From Halorubrum amylolyticum (lineage in GTDB: Archaea > Halobacteriota > Halobacteria > Halobacteriales > Haloferacaceae): a stretch of 64,000 bases of DNA. Below, piece by piece: positions 15,924 to 25,285 of this stretch; the first letter of the stretch is position 1, and each line of letters begins with the position of its first letter. The notes beneath the pieces were generated by a model. That model was given only the letters and a program-made list of their open reading frames with translations, had not been told where the DNA came from and did not search any database. A program made the translations under genes and the position numbers. The stretch covers positions 1 to 64,000 of the forward strand of contig NZ_SDJP01000007.1 of NCBI RefSeq assembly GCF_004114995.1, in the 5' to 3' direction.

Positions 15924-16589
15924 TCAATCGATGAAGCCGAGCGTCTCCTCGATCCGACCCAGCTCGGGACCGGTGGTGTCCTCGCCCACGACATACCCCT
16001 CGTCGGTGGCGACGAGCCCGGAGCCGACGAGCGGCGCGCCATAGTTGATCGTCCCGAGGTCGGCGCGCACGTCGAGCGCCTCCTCGACGGCCTGCAGCTC
16101 CGATTCGTCCGATTTGGGGTGACAGAGTACGCCCGTGTTGTTGGCGACCGCGGCGGTGCCGACCGTTCGCACGTCGCCGAGGTCGCCGCGGACCACGGGG
16201 ACGTCGAGGGTCTCTCTGATCGTCACGATCGACTCGCGCGGGAGGTCCGGGTGAACGTAGGCGCCGTAGTCGTTCGCGAGGACGACGTTCCCGGCCGCGT
16301 TGATCTCGCCGGGGAGCTCGCCGACCTCGCGGTCGGCGGCCTCGGCGATCCGCGACTGCTCCCGCTCGGTGGCCCGCGCGGAGACGAGAACTCCGTTCTC
16401 GTTTCCGGTCGCGAGGGACCCGACGGTGTTGGCGCCGCCGACGGTCGTGAGGAGGGGCTCGGCGCCCAGCTCCTCGCCGAGCGCGTCGGCCAGCTCCTCG
16501 TCGACGTCCGGTCGGACCAACAGGAGGTCGTCGATCGCGCGGGCGAACACGCCCACGTACGACGAGCCGGTGAAAGTCGCCCGTAACAC
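15924..16589 (-). CDS. eif6: Translation initiation factor aIF6
   Basis: aIF6 binds the large ribosomal subunit and prevents premature joining with the small subunit. The 221-aa protein shows the repeating five-fold pentein pattern: [46 protein letters not shown] and [17 protein letters not shown]. The GTG at 16589 begins one nucleotide after the rpl31e stop, giving the tight junction expected in this operon. Longer upstream frames run into rpl31e. Confidence 0.95.
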   Translation of the reverse strand: MLRATFTGSSYVGVFARAIDDLLLVRPDVDEELADALGEELGAEPLLTTVGGANTVGSLATGNENGVLVSARATEREQSRIAEAADREVGELPGEINAAGNVVLANDYGAYVHPDLPRESIVTIRETLDVPVVRGDLGDVRTVGTAAVANNTGVLCHPKSDESELQAVEEALDVRADLGTINYGAPLVGSGLVATDEGYVVGEDTTGPELGRIEETLGFID

Positions 16590-16590
16590 G

Positions 16591-16869
16591 TTACTCGGCG
16601 TGCTCGGCTTCGACGACGGGCTCGCCGTCCTCGACGAACCGGGCCGCGCGGACGCGGACCTTGCTCGGCGGGTTCTGGCGCCCGTTCGCCCAGACGGCCT
16701 CGTTGACCGAGGTGTCGATGACGACTTCCTCCTCGTCGACGGAGAAGTGCTGTGCAAGGTGTTCGCGGACGATCTTCATCGCGAAGTCGGCGCGCTCTTG
16801 GACCGGCTTGTCGTTGGCGTCGCGGAGCGGGACGGTGACGACGCGCTCCTCGAAATCACTCGTCGACAT
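16591..16869 (-). CDS. rpl31e: Ribosomal protein L31e
   Basis: A 92-aa large-subunit protein located near the polypeptide exit tunnel. The sequence shows the L31e signature [11 protein letters not shown] at the start, then [14 protein letters not shown] and KVRVRAARF. It is directly adjacent to rpl39e, with no gap between the rpl39e stop and the next codons, and to eif6, all on the minus strand. Confidence 0.95.
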   Translation of the reverse strand: MSTSDFEERVVTVPLRDANDKPVQERADFAMKIVREHLAQHFSVDEEEVVIDTSVNEAVWANGRQNPPSKVRVRAARFVEDGEPVVEAEHAE

Positions 16870-17022
16870 CTACTCGTCCAGGTCGTTCCGGCGCCAGTTG
16901 CGCCGCTTGGGGTTTCGCGTGACGTTCATGTCCGTCTTCATCATGACCCACGCGGGGACGCGGGTGTTCTGGCGTTCCGCCTTCGCCAGACGCTTCTTTT
17001 GGGCCTTCGACTTGTCTCCCAT
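16870..17022 (-). CDS. rpl39e: Ribosomal protein L39e
   Basis: The 50-aa strongly basic protein ([19 protein letters not shown] then PAWVMMKTD and RRNWRRNDL) matches L39e, an exit-tunnel protein of archaeal and eukaryotic large subunits. It is the first gene of the operon. The start at 17022 gives the standard length; longer frames read through the promoter, where a TTTTATG-like box A lies at about 17047-17053 on the minus strand. Confidence 0.93.
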
Positions 17023-17160
17023 AGTGGCGCACACTTTCCACGGGGCGCATAAAACCCCTTCCATACCGCGTCGCTCGGCGGCGTCGAGCGCCGGGGGCCG
17101 GCGGCTCGCTCGCGGTGCCCGGCGACCCACGACGCCCCCGACGCACCACGTCTCGGCGGG

Positions 17161-18279
17161 TCAGAACGCCCGTTCGGCGAGATTCGTGTAGATCCGGTAG
17201 CACCGGTCGAGGACGCCGATCCCGACGCTCTCCGTGTCGGTGTGCGCCTCACCGGGCTCGGAGGCACCGCAGACGAGCGGGTCGGTGCCGGCCTCGGCGA
17301 GCCAGCCCGCGTCGGTGGCGTGGGGCTTGACGACGTGTTCGGGCGCGTCGAGTCCCAGTTCGTCGTGGATCTCGCGGGCCGCCGCGAGCGCGGCGTCGGC
17401 GAAGGCATCGTCGCCGCAGGCCATCGGCGGGAGGTCCTGATCCACCTCCCACGCGACGCCGTCGACCGCCTCCGCGGCGCGGCCGATGTCGGCGCGGTCG
17501 CCGGGGACCGTGCGCTCGTCGATCGTCACCTCGCAGCGCTCCGGGATCACGTTCCACGTCTCGCCGCCGCGGACCATCGTCACCGCGAGCGACCCGGAGA
17601 CGGGCTCGCCGAAGACGGTCGCCGCCGGGGCGTCCAGCCCGCGGACGACGTCGATCGCGTCGCTCGCGCGGTAGATCGCGTTCTCGCCGGCCGCGGGCTC
17701 GGAGGCGTGCGCCGCGGTCCCGCTCGCGACGAGCGTCGAGGCGCGCCGGCCCTTGTGCGCGACCGCCACGTCGGTGACGCCCGGCTTCGAGTAGTTCGTC
17801 GACCCCTCGGCAACGAACGCGCGGTCGGGGGCGAACCCCGCGTCGATCGCGTGGCGCGCGCCGATCCCGCCGACCTCCTCGCCGACGAACGACGCGAAGG
17901 CGAACTCGCGGTCCGCGGGCAGCTCGGCGTCGCGGAACGCGAGCATGCAGGCCGCCACCGCGCCCTTCATGTCCGCCGCGCCGCGCCCGTAGATCCTGCC
18001 GTCGCGGCGCTCGACGACGTACTCGCCCGCGGTCCCCTCGCCGGTCGTCTGGCGGTCGGCCGGCGGGACCACGTCGTGGTGGCCGACCAAGGCGAGCGTG
18101 TCGGCGTCGTCGTCGTTCGTCTCACCTTTATAAGCGAGCACGTTGCCGACCGCGTCGCGTTCGACCCGCGCATCGGTCTCCGCGCGGAGCCACTCCTCGA
18201 TCGCGTCGCCGGCCGCGGTCTCGTCCTCGTGGGACGGAATGGCGACCAGTTCCTCGGTCAGGTCCGCGAGTTCGTTCAT
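17161..18279 (-). CDS. M20 family metallopeptidase (DapE/ArgE-like)
   Basis: The 372-aa enzyme belongs to the M20 zinc hydrolases that remove acyl groups from amino acids or cleave dipeptides. Visible metal-site motifs are VGHHDVVPP, GRGAADMKGAVA, and the catalytic GEEVGG, followed by the dimerisation domain (HKGRR ... AAHASEPAAGENAI) and a late GEAHTDTES. Substrate could be N-acyl-ornithine, -lysine or succinyl-diaminopimelate, not separable from sequence alone. It is transcribed away from the structured RNA candidate at 18329; CTTAAAAA at 18303-18310 may be its TATA box. Confidence 0.85.
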   Translation of the reverse strand: MNELADLTEELVAIPSHEDETAAGDAIEEWLRAETDARVERDAVGNVLAYKGETNDDDADTLALVGHHDVVPPADRQTTGEGTAGEYVVERRDGRIYGRGAADMKGAVAACMLAFRDAELPADREFAFASFVGEEVGGIGARHAIDAGFAPDRAFVAEGSTNYSKPGVTDVAVAHKGRRASTLVASGTAAHASEPAAGENAIYRASDAIDVVRGLDAPAATVFGEPVSGSLAVTMVRGGETWNVIPERCEVTIDERTVPGDRADIGRAAEAVDGVAWEVDQDLPPMACGDDAFADAALAAAREIHDELGLDAPEHVVKPHATDAGWLAEAGTDPLVCGASEPGEAHTDTESVGIGVLDRCYRIYTNLAERAF

Positions 18280-18328
18280 ACGGTCGGGTCGGCGCTCAGC
18301 CGCTTAAAAACTGAGTGTGCGGATACCA

Positions 18329-18604
18329 TTTATAAACCGATGCGGTGGCGCGCCCCGGTGAGCGGCCCGTAGGGCCGCGAACCGACGGTGCGAGGGAGTC
18401 GGTCGTCCGGAGCAACGCGGAGGACGACCGACGAGGCTGGGGAGGTGAGAGGCTGCGGTTGCGGTGCGGGGTGGGACTCAAAGGGGCAGTCGGTGAGACG
18501 GGCGCAGGCGACGCAAGCACTGCAGGGAGCGAGCGGAGCGAGCGACTGAAGCGCACAGCGAGCGTGCGCCCGTCTCACCGGCTGGGGCTTTGGAGGTGTT
18601 CACC
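18329..18604 (+). ncRNA. Structured RNA candidate, copy A (with insertion)
   Basis: A TATA box TTTATAAA (18329-18336) is followed 26 nt later by a 7-bp hairpin (18362-18368 with 18372-18378, GCGGCCC/GGGCCGC), then a perfect 11-bp hairpin (18398-18408 with 18422-18432) with a 13-nt loop, and a conserved tail GGCTGGGGCTTTGG (18580-18593) ending GTTCACC. The same architecture occurs at 36139-36271 on the other strand, with compensating base changes in both stems. Copy A differs by about 145 bp inserted after GGCTGGGG. No convincing protein is encoded. I know no family for it. Confidence 0.65.
18435..18587 (+). mobile_element. MITE-like insertion inside RNA copy A
   Basis: The direct repeat GGCTGGGG (18435-18442 and 18580-18587) flanks 137 bp that copy B lacks. 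The inserted DNA begins A-GGTGAGA and ends TCTCACC, short inverted ends. It also contains a longer internal inverted repeat of 16 bp: 18491-18506 with 18565-18580 (CGGTGAGACGGGCGCA and its complement). The structure resembles a small non-autonomous element with target duplication. A simple deletion in copy B by recombination between the 8-bp repeats is the alternative. Confidence 0.5.
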
Positions 18605-18707
18605 GACGATCCATAGCTGTCGGGCTATGAGCGAGAAGCGACGGAATCGACCACATCTCACACATAAGCGCGCGTGATTAATACGTCTCCGAGCCCTTCG
18701 AACGAGT

Positions 18708-19250
18708 ATGTCCGATCAGCTCGAAACCGCGACGCTCGGCGGCGGGTGCTTCTGGTGTGTCGAGGCGGCGCTCGAACAGCTCGCCGGCGTCGAGTCGGTC
18801 ACCTCCGGCTACGCCGGGGGCCACGTCGAGAACCCGACCTACAAAGGGGTCTGCTCCGGGAACACCGGCCACGCCGAGGTCGTCCAAGTGGAGTTCGATC
18901 CCGACGTGATCGCCTACGACGAGGTCCTTGAGGCCTTCTTCGAGATCCACGACCCCACGCAGCTCAACCGACAGGGTCCCGACGTGGGGAGCCAGTACCG
19001 CTCGATCGTCCTCACCCACGACGACGAGCAGCAAGCGGTCGCCGAGGCGTACGTCGACGCGCTCGACGAGGAGTACGACGACGACGACGACGTGGTGACC
19101 GAGATCGAGCCGCTTGAGACGTTCTACCGCGCCGAGGAGCGCCATCAGGACTACTTCGCGAAGAACCCCGACGACGCCTACTGCACCTTCCACGCGAAGC
19201 CGAAGATGGAGAAGGTGCGCGAGAAGTTCGAGGCAAAGGTCGCGAAGTAG
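18708..19250 (+). CDS. msrA: Peptide methionine sulfoxide reductase MsrA
   Basis: MsrA repairs oxidised methionine (S-sulfoxide) in proteins. The 180-aa protein has the GCFWC motif with the catalytic Cys14, then GYAGGHVENPTYKGVCSGNTGHAEVV and the C-terminal FHAKPKM region. The family's distal resolving Cys appears replaced; Cys17 may serve. An acidic run of Asp near residue 125 is a halophilic insert. ATTAATAC at about 18677-18684 is a likely TATA element. Confidence 0.92.
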   Translation: MSDQLETATLGGGCFWCVEAALEQLAGVESVTSGYAGGHVENPTYKGVCSGNTGHAEVVQVEFDPDVIAYDEVLEAFFEIHDPTQLNRQGPDVGSQYRSIVLTHDDEQQAVAEAYVDALDEEYDDDDDVVTEIEPLETFYRAEERHQDYFAKNPDDAYCTFHAKPKMEKVREKFEAKVAK

Positions 19251-19439
19251 GGCGTTCACGGTCCCCGGGCTTGGACGGGTTCGAAAGCCCGAAGGGTTGT
19301 TTGTGACGGCGGCCGACTGCCGATTCCCCCTGAGAGGAAGGCCCGCCGGTCACCCGAGGGCGTCACCGCTCGCCCCCGTGTGTCACGGCGTCCCGACGCT
19401 CCGATACGGTTTTGGGGCGGCCGCCGGAACCACCGGTAA

Positions 19440-20816
19440 ATGCTGTCTCGACAGTTCGTCCGGGAGAACCCCGAGGTCGTCCGCGAGGCGCTCGCCAACA
19501 AGGGCGTCGACGTCGACCTCAACCTCGACCGGATACTCGACATCGACGAGGAGTGGCGGGAGCTGAAGAGCCGCGGCGACGACCTCCGGCACGAGCGCAA
19601 CGAGGTCTCCTCGACGATCGGTGAGCTGAAACAGGCCGGCGAGGAGGAGGCGGCCCAGGAGGCGATCGAGCGCTCCCAGGAGCTCAAGTCGGAGCTCCAA
19701 GAGGTCGAGGAACGCGCCGACGAGCTGGAGGCCGAACTGGAGGAGTCGCTGCTCGAACTCCCGCAGATCCCCCACGAGTCGGTGCCGGTCGGGGCCGACG
19801 AGTCGGAGAACGTCGAGCGACGCCGCGAGGGGTTCGACGACCTGCGCGAGCTCCCCGACGACGTGGAGCCGCACTACGACCTGGGCGAGGAGCTGGAGAT
19901 CCTCGACTTCGAGCGCGGCGCGAAGGTCGCCGGCGGCGGCTTCTACGTCGCCAAGGGCGACGGCGCCCGACTGGAGCACGCGCTGATCCAGTTCATGCTC
20001 GACGTGCACCGCGAACAGGGGTACGAGGACGTGTTCCCGCCGATCCCGGTCAACTCCGCGTCGATGCGCGGCACCGGTCAGCTCCCGAAATTCACCGAGG
20101 ACGCCTACCGCGTCGAGGGGACCAACGAGGACGCGTACGACGACGACGACCTCTGGCTGCTCCCGACCGCGGAGGTGCCCGTCACGAACCTCCACCGCGA
20201 CGAGATCCTCTTGGGCGAGGACCTCCCGCTGAAGTACCAGGCGTACACGCCGAACTTCCGGCAGGAGGCGGGCGAGCACGGCACCGAGACGCGCGGGATC
20301 GTCCGCGTCCACCAGTTCAACAAGGTGGAGATGGTGAACTTCGTCCGGCCCGACGAGAGCGGCGAGCGCTTCGAGGGGCTCGTCGACGAGGCCGAGGCGG
20401 TGCTGCGTCGCCTCGAGTTACCCTACCGCATCCTGGAGATGTGTACCGGCGACCTCGGCTTCACGCAGGCGAAGAAGTACGACGTCGAGGTGTGGGCGCC
20501 CGCCGACGACATGGACGAGGGCCCCGCTCAGGGCGGCCGCTGGCTGGAGGTCTCCTCCGTCTCGAACTTCGAGGACTTCCAGGCGCGCAGAGCCGGGATC
20601 CGCTACCGCGAGGAGCACCACGAGTCCGCGGAGTACCTCCACACCCTGAACGGCTCGGGGCTCGCGGTCCCGCGGATCGTCGTCGCGATCTTAGAGTACT
20701 ACCAGAACGACGACGGTACCGTCACCGTCCCCGAGGCGCTGCGCCCGTACATGGGCGGGACGGAAGTGATCGAGGGCCACGACGCGGTCGGCGAGACGAA
20801 GCTGGGCGGGGAGTAG
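19440..20816 (+). CDS. serS: Seryl-tRNA synthetase
   Basis: The 458-aa class II synthetase charges tRNA-Ser. It has the N-terminal antiparallel coiled-coil arm (about residues 25-105) that contacts the long variable arm of the tRNA, followed by the catalytic domain with [10 protein letters not shown], the motif 2 loop [21 protein letters not shown] and motif 3 [15 protein letters not shown]. It is the bacterial-type SerRS rather than the methanogenic type. Monocistronic, 189 nt after msrA. Confidence 0.96.
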   Translation: MLSRQFVRENPEVVREALANKGVDVDLNLDRILDIDEEWRELKSRGDDLRHERNEVSSTIGELKQAGEEEAAQEAIERSQELKSELQEVEERADELEAELEESLLELPQIPHESVPVGADESENVERRREGFDDLRELPDDVEPHYDLGEELEILDFERGAKVAGGGFYVAKGDGARLEHALIQFMLDVHREQGYEDVFPPIPVNSASMRGTGQLPKFTEDAYRVEGTNEDAYDDDDLWLLPTAEVPVTNLHRDEILLGEDLPLKYQAYTPNFRQEAGEHGTETRGIVRVHQFNKVEMVNFVRPDESGERFEGLVDEAEAVLRRLELPYRILEMCTGDLGFTQAKKYDVEVWAPADDMDEGPAQGGRWLEVSSVSNFEDFQARRAGIRYREEHHESAEYLHTLNGSGLAVPRIVVAILEYYQNDDGTVTVPEALRPYMGGTEVIEGHDAVGETKLGGE

Positions 20817-20956
20817 GCGGCGCCGATCGGCCCGCGGATCAGGTGTCTATGACGCGTACCGTCGATATCGAATGAGTTGCCCTTCTCGGTCGGACGGGGT
20901 GGGATTTCTCGATTGTCGTGGGAATTTATTTGTTTGTTCCCACCGTAGTCGCTCAC

Positions 20957-21214
20957 ATGAGCAAGACCGCAGAGGCGGACGACCGGGGCCGGATCGTCAT
21001 CCCGCACGAGATCCGCGAGAAGCACGGCGACAGGTACCGCGTCGTCGAACTCGACGACCGCGTGGAACTGATTCCCCTCAAATCGGACCCGATCGAGGGG
21101 CTCCGCGACGCCGTCGGCGACGCATTCGACGACGAGTCGATCGCGGCGATCAAGCGGAAAGCCCGAGACGCTGCTCGCGAGGACGCGGTCGACGACGCGA
21201 CGAGATCCGAATGA
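20957..21214 (+). CDS. vapB: VapB-like antitoxin, AbrB/SpoVT fold
   Basis: The 85-aa protein begins with a swapped-hairpin AbrB DNA-binding motif (TAEADDRGRIVIPHEIREKHGD, residues 4 on) followed by an acidic tail that would wrap the toxin. The start at 20957 follows the TATA element AATTTATTTG (20922-20931); a longer frame would begin upstream of it. The stop overlaps the vapC start as ATGA, so the pair is translationally coupled and likely autoregulated by the VapBC complex. Confidence 0.8.
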   Translation: MSKTAEADDRGRIVIPHEIREKHGDRYRVVELDDRVELIPLKSDPIEGLRDAVGDAFDDESIAAIKRKARDAAREDAVDDATRSE

Positions 21215-21591
21215 TCTACGCGGATACCGACTTTTTCATCGCCTTGGTCAAAGACGACGACTGGCTTCAGGAGCGGACAGCAGCGGTCGCAGGCGAGTAC
21301 GAGGGGGAGATCTACACCTCGCGGATGACGCTGCTCGAACTGCTGGTGATCTCCGATCGGTTCGAGTTCGATCGGATGGAATCGCTCAGCTACGCGCTCG
21401 AGATCGCGTCGGTACCGGAAGACGAAACCGTGTTGTTCCAAGCCGCGGACTACATGGATCGGTACGGGCTCACCGCGTTCGACGCGTATCATCTCGCTTA
21501 CGCCGACGCCGATCCGATCGTCTCCTCGGACAACGCGTTCGATGAGATCACGGACGACCGAATCCGGATCGAGGAGCGAACTCCCGAGTGA
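21211..21591 (+). CDS. vapC: VapC-like PIN-domain toxin ribonuclease
   Basis: The 126-aa PIN domain shows the acidic active-site residues expected of a VapC RNase: Asp in MIYADTDFF (residues 5 and 7), Glu in LLELLVIS, Asp in FDAYHLAYA and SSDNAFDE at the end. VapC toxins cleave tRNA or rRNA when free of the antitoxin. It overlaps vapB by four nucleotides. It ends one nucleotide before the convergent endA. Confidence 0.82.
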   Translation: MIYADTDFFIALVKDDDWLQERTAAVAGEYEGEIYTSRMTLLELLVISDRFEFDRMESLSYALEIASVPEDETVLFQAADYMDRYGLTAFDAYHLAYADADPIVSSDNAFDEITDDRIRIEERTPE

Positions 21592-21592
21592 T

Positions 21593-22825
21593 CTACGGCG
21601 TCAGTCGCCCGATCGAGAGCCACTCCACGGCGGCGTCGCGGACCGCGTCGTGCTCATCGCCGTCGTCGTGCTCATCGCCGTCGTCGGCCTCGTCGCGCAC
21701 GTCGCCGTCGCCCGCCACCGCCGTCAGCGCGAACACCATCTCCTTGCGGACGCCGCCCGCGAGCCGCACGTCGAGCGAGAGCTCGCGCGGCGAGAAGCGG
21801 TGGTCGCCCTCGACGACGCGCACGAGGTGTTCGGAGTGCGGCAAGTCCTCGACGGTCTCCACGTCGAGGTAGGTCCGGAAGTCGGCGCCGAACTTGAAGC
21901 CGGTCTTCGGCACGGCGTCGGCCTCGCGGAGGCGCTTATAAACGGTGAGCCGGCGATCGAAGCGCTCGCCCTCCACGTCGCGGCCGCGCGCGACGACCGC
22001 GGCCGCGGGACCGTCCGTCTCTGCCGTGGCCTCGCTGGAGGATTCGGTAGCCTCGCCCGTCGCGTCCACCGACGCCGACAGCGACAACACCCCGTCGGCC
22101 GCGAGCGACGCGGCCTCGACGAGGGAGAGCTGGACCGCGCCCTCGATCGCGGCGGCACGACCGGTGAGGGGCTGGCCGTAGAAGCCGCGCTCGTAGAATC
22201 CCTCGGGTGCGTCCCAGACGACGACGCGGTCGGCGAGGAGGACGCCCGTCAGCCGGTCGGGGGCCTCGTAGTCGGTCGCGCCCGCGATCTCTCCCTCGGT
22301 CGCCGCGAAGTACGTGATGTCGGACTCCTCGTCGACGACCGCGAGGGTGCGTCCCGCGAGGCCGGCCGCCGACAGCGACTCGCGCTCGCCGACGACCTGC
22401 ACGGGGTACTTCACGTTCCCGGTGTCGGGCGTCGACCCGCGTTCGTAGGCGACGAAGTCGACCGCGTCGGGCGCGTCGGCGTCGCCGCCCGGCCACGGCT
22501 CGCGGGCGGGCGAGAGGTAGAAGCCGCGGTCGCGCAGGTCGGCGTAGACGAGGTAGCGCACCGCGAAGCGGTCGGCCGCGGCCGCGCTCTCGACGAAGAA
22601 GCGCTCGAAGCCGACCTCGCCGTCGCTCTTCTCGCGATCCCCGTCCTCGTCGATCGCGATTCCCGAGAGGTCGCCGCGGAACAGCAGGTGGGCGGCCTCG
22701 ACCCGCGAGAGCGCGATCTCGTCGCCGCCGAGCGGGCGACCGTAGCCGCCGGAGTCGTGGAACCGCTGGCGGGCGTCGCCGGCGACGCGGACCGCGTCGC
22801 CGCGCAGGTGCCCTGTCGGTTGCAT
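21593..22825 (-). CDS. endA: tRNA-splicing endonuclease EndA (fused double-repeat form)
   Basis: EndA cuts bulge-helix-bulge introns from precursor tRNA and rRNA. The 410-aa protein consists of two fused units, one degenerate (with YLVYADLRDRGFY near residue 95) and one catalytic at the C-terminus, with a Tyr region FRTYLD, His in HSEHLVRV and Lys in VRKEMVFA as the catalytic triad. Two acidic inserts (about residues 255-285 and 375-390) make it longer than usual for haloarchaea. It converges with vapC. Confidence 0.87.
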   Translation of the reverse strand: MQPTGHLRGDAVRVAGDARQRFHDSGGYGRPLGGDEIALSRVEAAHLLFRGDLSGIAIDEDGDREKSDGEVGFERFFVESAAAADRFAVRYLVYADLRDRGFYLSPAREPWPGGDADAPDAVDFVAYERGSTPDTGNVKYPVQVVGERESLSAAGLAGRTLAVVDEESDITYFAATEGEIAGATDYEAPDRLTGVLLADRVVVWDAPEGFYERGFYGQPLTGRAAAIEGAVQLSLVEAASLAADGVLSLSASVDATGEATESSSEATAETDGPAAAVVARGRDVEGERFDRRLTVYKRLREADAVPKTGFKFGADFRTYLDVETVEDLPHSEHLVRVVEGDHRFSPRELSLDVRLAGGVRKEMVFALTAVAGDGDVRDEADDGDEHDDGDEHDAVRDAAVEWLSIGRLTP

Positions 22826-22969
22826 ATCGAACGACGGGTCCGGGCGGGGTAAGGGGGTTGCGGTCGGCGGCGAGGCGGAGAGCGATCGGGCGGTCGGAGT
22901 CGCAGTCGGCGGCGACGGGCCCGCCCGGCACCGGGTAAGGATAAAGGGTCAGTGGCCGGAACGGAGCGT

Positions 22970-25276
22970 ATGAACGACACCGACGGCCTCAGGCTCACGG
23001 TGCGTGCCGCCGAGAAGCGGGACGCGGGCCGGGGGATCGCCCGGCTCCCCGAACCCTCCCGGAAGCGACTCGGCCTCCTCAGCGGCGACACCGTCGAGAT
23101 CCGCGGCGAGCGCACGGCGGTCGCGAAGGTGTGGCCCGGCGGCGCGGACGCGCGGGACGGCTCCGTTCTCATCGACGCCGACACCCGCGCGAACGCCGGC
23201 GTGAAGGTCGGTGACACCGTCACGGTCGCCGCCGTCGACGTCGAGGACGCCGACCGCGTCGTGCTCGCCGCCCCCGCGGAGCTCGCCGGCGTCGACGTGA
23301 GCCGCGAGGTGGTCGAGCGCGCGCTCGCCCGCGACCTCCGCGACCGCCCCGTCACCGAGGGCGAAGCCGTCCACGTCGAGCGGCTCGGCGGAATCCGGTT
23401 CGTCGTCGCCGAGACGGACCCCGCGGGCACGGTGCGCGTCACGAACCGGACCGACGTGTCGGTGACCTACGGGGACGAGGACCGGTCGCGGTCCGACGCG
23501 AGCGTCGGGCGGGGTCGCCGATCCCCCACCGGATCGCCGACGGGAAGCGGCACCCCCGCAGGTCGGTCTGCCGGGAGCGGCGGCGCCGGAAGCGACACAA
23601 CTGGAAGCGACACAACCGGAAGCGACGCTCCCGGCACCGACGCTCGACCCACCGGCGGCGGCACCACGCCTCCGGAAGAGCACACCGCGGGCGCGACCTA
23701 CGAGGACATCGGCGGGCTCGACGAGGAGCTGGAGCTGGTCCGCGAGACGATCGAACTCCCCCTCTCGGAGCCCGGCGTGTTCACCCGGCTTGGGATCGAC
23801 CCGCCGAAGGGCGTCCTGCTCCACGGGCCGCCAGGCACCGGGAAGACGCTGATCGCCCGCGCCGTCGCCAACGAGGTCGACGCGACGTTCGTCACCGTCG
23901 ACGGCCCGGAGATCATGTCGAAGTACAAGGGCGAGTCGGAGGAGCGCCTGCGAGACGTGTTCGACCGCGCGAGCGAGGACGCGCCCGCGATCGTCTTCTT
24001 CGACGAGATCGACTCGATCGCGGGCAAGCGCGACGACGGCGGCGACGTGGAGAACCGCGTCGTGGGGCAGCTGCTCTCGCTGATGGACGGGCTGGACGCC
24101 CGCGGCGACGTGATCGTCATCGGCGCGACCAACCGCGTCGACACCCTCGACCCCGCCCTTCGCCGGGGCGGCCGGTTCGACCGCGAGATCGAGATCGGCG
24201 TCCCCGGCGAGGCCGGCCGCCGGCAGATCCTCGACGTGCACACGCGGCGGATGCCCCTCGCGGACGACGTGGACCTGGACCGCATCGCGGCCCGAACGCA
24301 CGGGTTCGTCGGCGCCGACATCGAGGGGCTCACGCAGGAGGCGGCGATGACCGCGCTGCGGCGCGCCCGCGAGTCGGACGCCGCGGCCCTCGACGACGTG
24401 ACCGTCTCGAAGGCGGACTTCGAGGCGGCACACGCGAGCGTCGAGCCGAGCGCGATGCGCGAGTACGTCGCGGAGCAGCCGACCACCGACTTCGCGGACG
24501 TGGGGGGGCTCCCGGAGGCGAAGGAGAAACTGGAGCGGGCGGTGACGTGGCCGCTAACCTACGGCCCCCTGTTCGACGCCGCCGACGCCGACCCGCCGAC
24601 GGGGGTCCTGCTTCACGGGCCGCCCGGCACCGGGAAAACCCTCCTCGCGCGCGCTATCGCGGGCGAGAGCGGCGTGAACTTCATCCAGGTGGCCGGTCCC
24701 GAACTGCTCGACCGGTACGTGGGCGAGTCCGAGAAGGCGGTCCGCGAGCTGTTCGACCGCGCCCGGCAGGCGGCGCCAGCGATCGTCTTCTTCGACGAGA
24801 TCGACGCGATCGCCGCCGACCGCGACGGCGCGGGCGGCGACGGCTCGGGCGTCGGCGAGCGCGTCGTCTCACAGCTGCTCACCGAGCTGGACCGCGCGAG
24901 CGACAACCCGAACCTCGTCGTACTCGCGGCGACGAACCGACGGAACGCGCTCGACCCCGCGCTGCTCCGGCCCGGGCGGTTGGAGACCCACATCGAGGTC
25001 CCCGAGCCCGACCGCGACGCGCGCCGGAAGATCCTCGGCGTGCACACCCGCGCGAAGCCCCTCGTCGAGGGCGTCGACCTCGACCGCCTCGCCGACGAGA
25101 CCGAGGGATACTCCGGCGCGGAGATCGCGTCGCTGTGCCGGGAGGCCGCCCTGATCGCCATCGAGCGCGTCGCCGACGAGCACGGCGAGGCGGCCAACGA
25201 CCACGCCGACGAGGTCGGAGTCACCGCCGACGACTTCGCGGCGGCGCTGGAGAGCGTCCGCCCGGCGACGCCGTAG
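22970..25276 (+). CDS. Cdc48/VCP-like AAA ATPase with a long flexible linker
   Basis: The 768-aa protein has a Cdc48-type N domain (residues 1 to about 165), a Gly/Ser/Thr-rich linker (about 167-240, including tandem GSDTT units), and two AAA modules with Walker A GPPGTGKT at about 285 and about 550, Walker [17 protein letters not shown] and arginine-finger regions. Such hexamers unfold proteins for degradation. The linker between N and D1 is unusual; standard Cdc48 passes directly into D1. This may be one of several haloarchaeal paralogues. The TATA-like GGATAAAGG (22939-22947) supports the ATG at 22970. Confidence 0.88.
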   Translation: MNDTDGLRLTVRAAEKRDAGRGIARLPEPSRKRLGLLSGDTVEIRGERTAVAKVWPGGADARDGSVLIDADTRANAGVKVGDTVTVAAVDVEDADRVVLAAPAELAGVDVSREVVERALARDLRDRPVTEGEAVHVERLGGIRFVVAETDPAGTVRVTNRTDVSVTYGDEDRSRSDASVGRGRRSPTGSPTGSGTPAGRSAGSGGAGSDTTGSDTTGSDAPGTDARPTGGGTTPPEEHTAGATYEDIGGLDEELELVRETIELPLSEPGVFTRLGIDPPKGVLLHGPPGTGKTLIARAVANEVDATFVTVDGPEIMSKYKGESEERLRDVFDRASEDAPAIVFFDEIDSIAGKRDDGGDVENRVVGQLLSLMDGLDARGDVIVIGATNRVDTLDPALRRGGRFDREIEIGVPGEAGRRQILDVHTRRMPLADDVDLDRIAARTHGFVGADIEGLTQEAAMTALRRARESDAAALDDVTVSKADFEAAHASVEPSAMREYVAEQPTTDFADVGGLPEAKEKLERAVTWPLTYGPLFDAADADPPTGVLLHGPPGTGKTLLARAIAGESGVNFIQVAGPELLDRYVGESEKAVRELFDRARQAAPAIVFFDEIDAIAADRDGAGGDGSGVGERVVSQLLTELDRASDNPNLVVLAATNRRNALDPALLRPGRLETHIEVPEPDRDARRKILGVHTRAKPLVEGVDLDRLADETEGYSGAEIASLCREAALIAIERVADEHGEAANDHADEVGVTADDFAAALESVRPATP

Positions 25277-25285
25277 GGGAACCAG

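Noticed and set aside
18345..18677. 110-codon open frame over RNA copy A
   Set aside because: It runs through hairpins and the insertion, has Arg/Gly/Ser-rich composition unlike acidic haloarchaeal proteins, and copy B does not preserve it.
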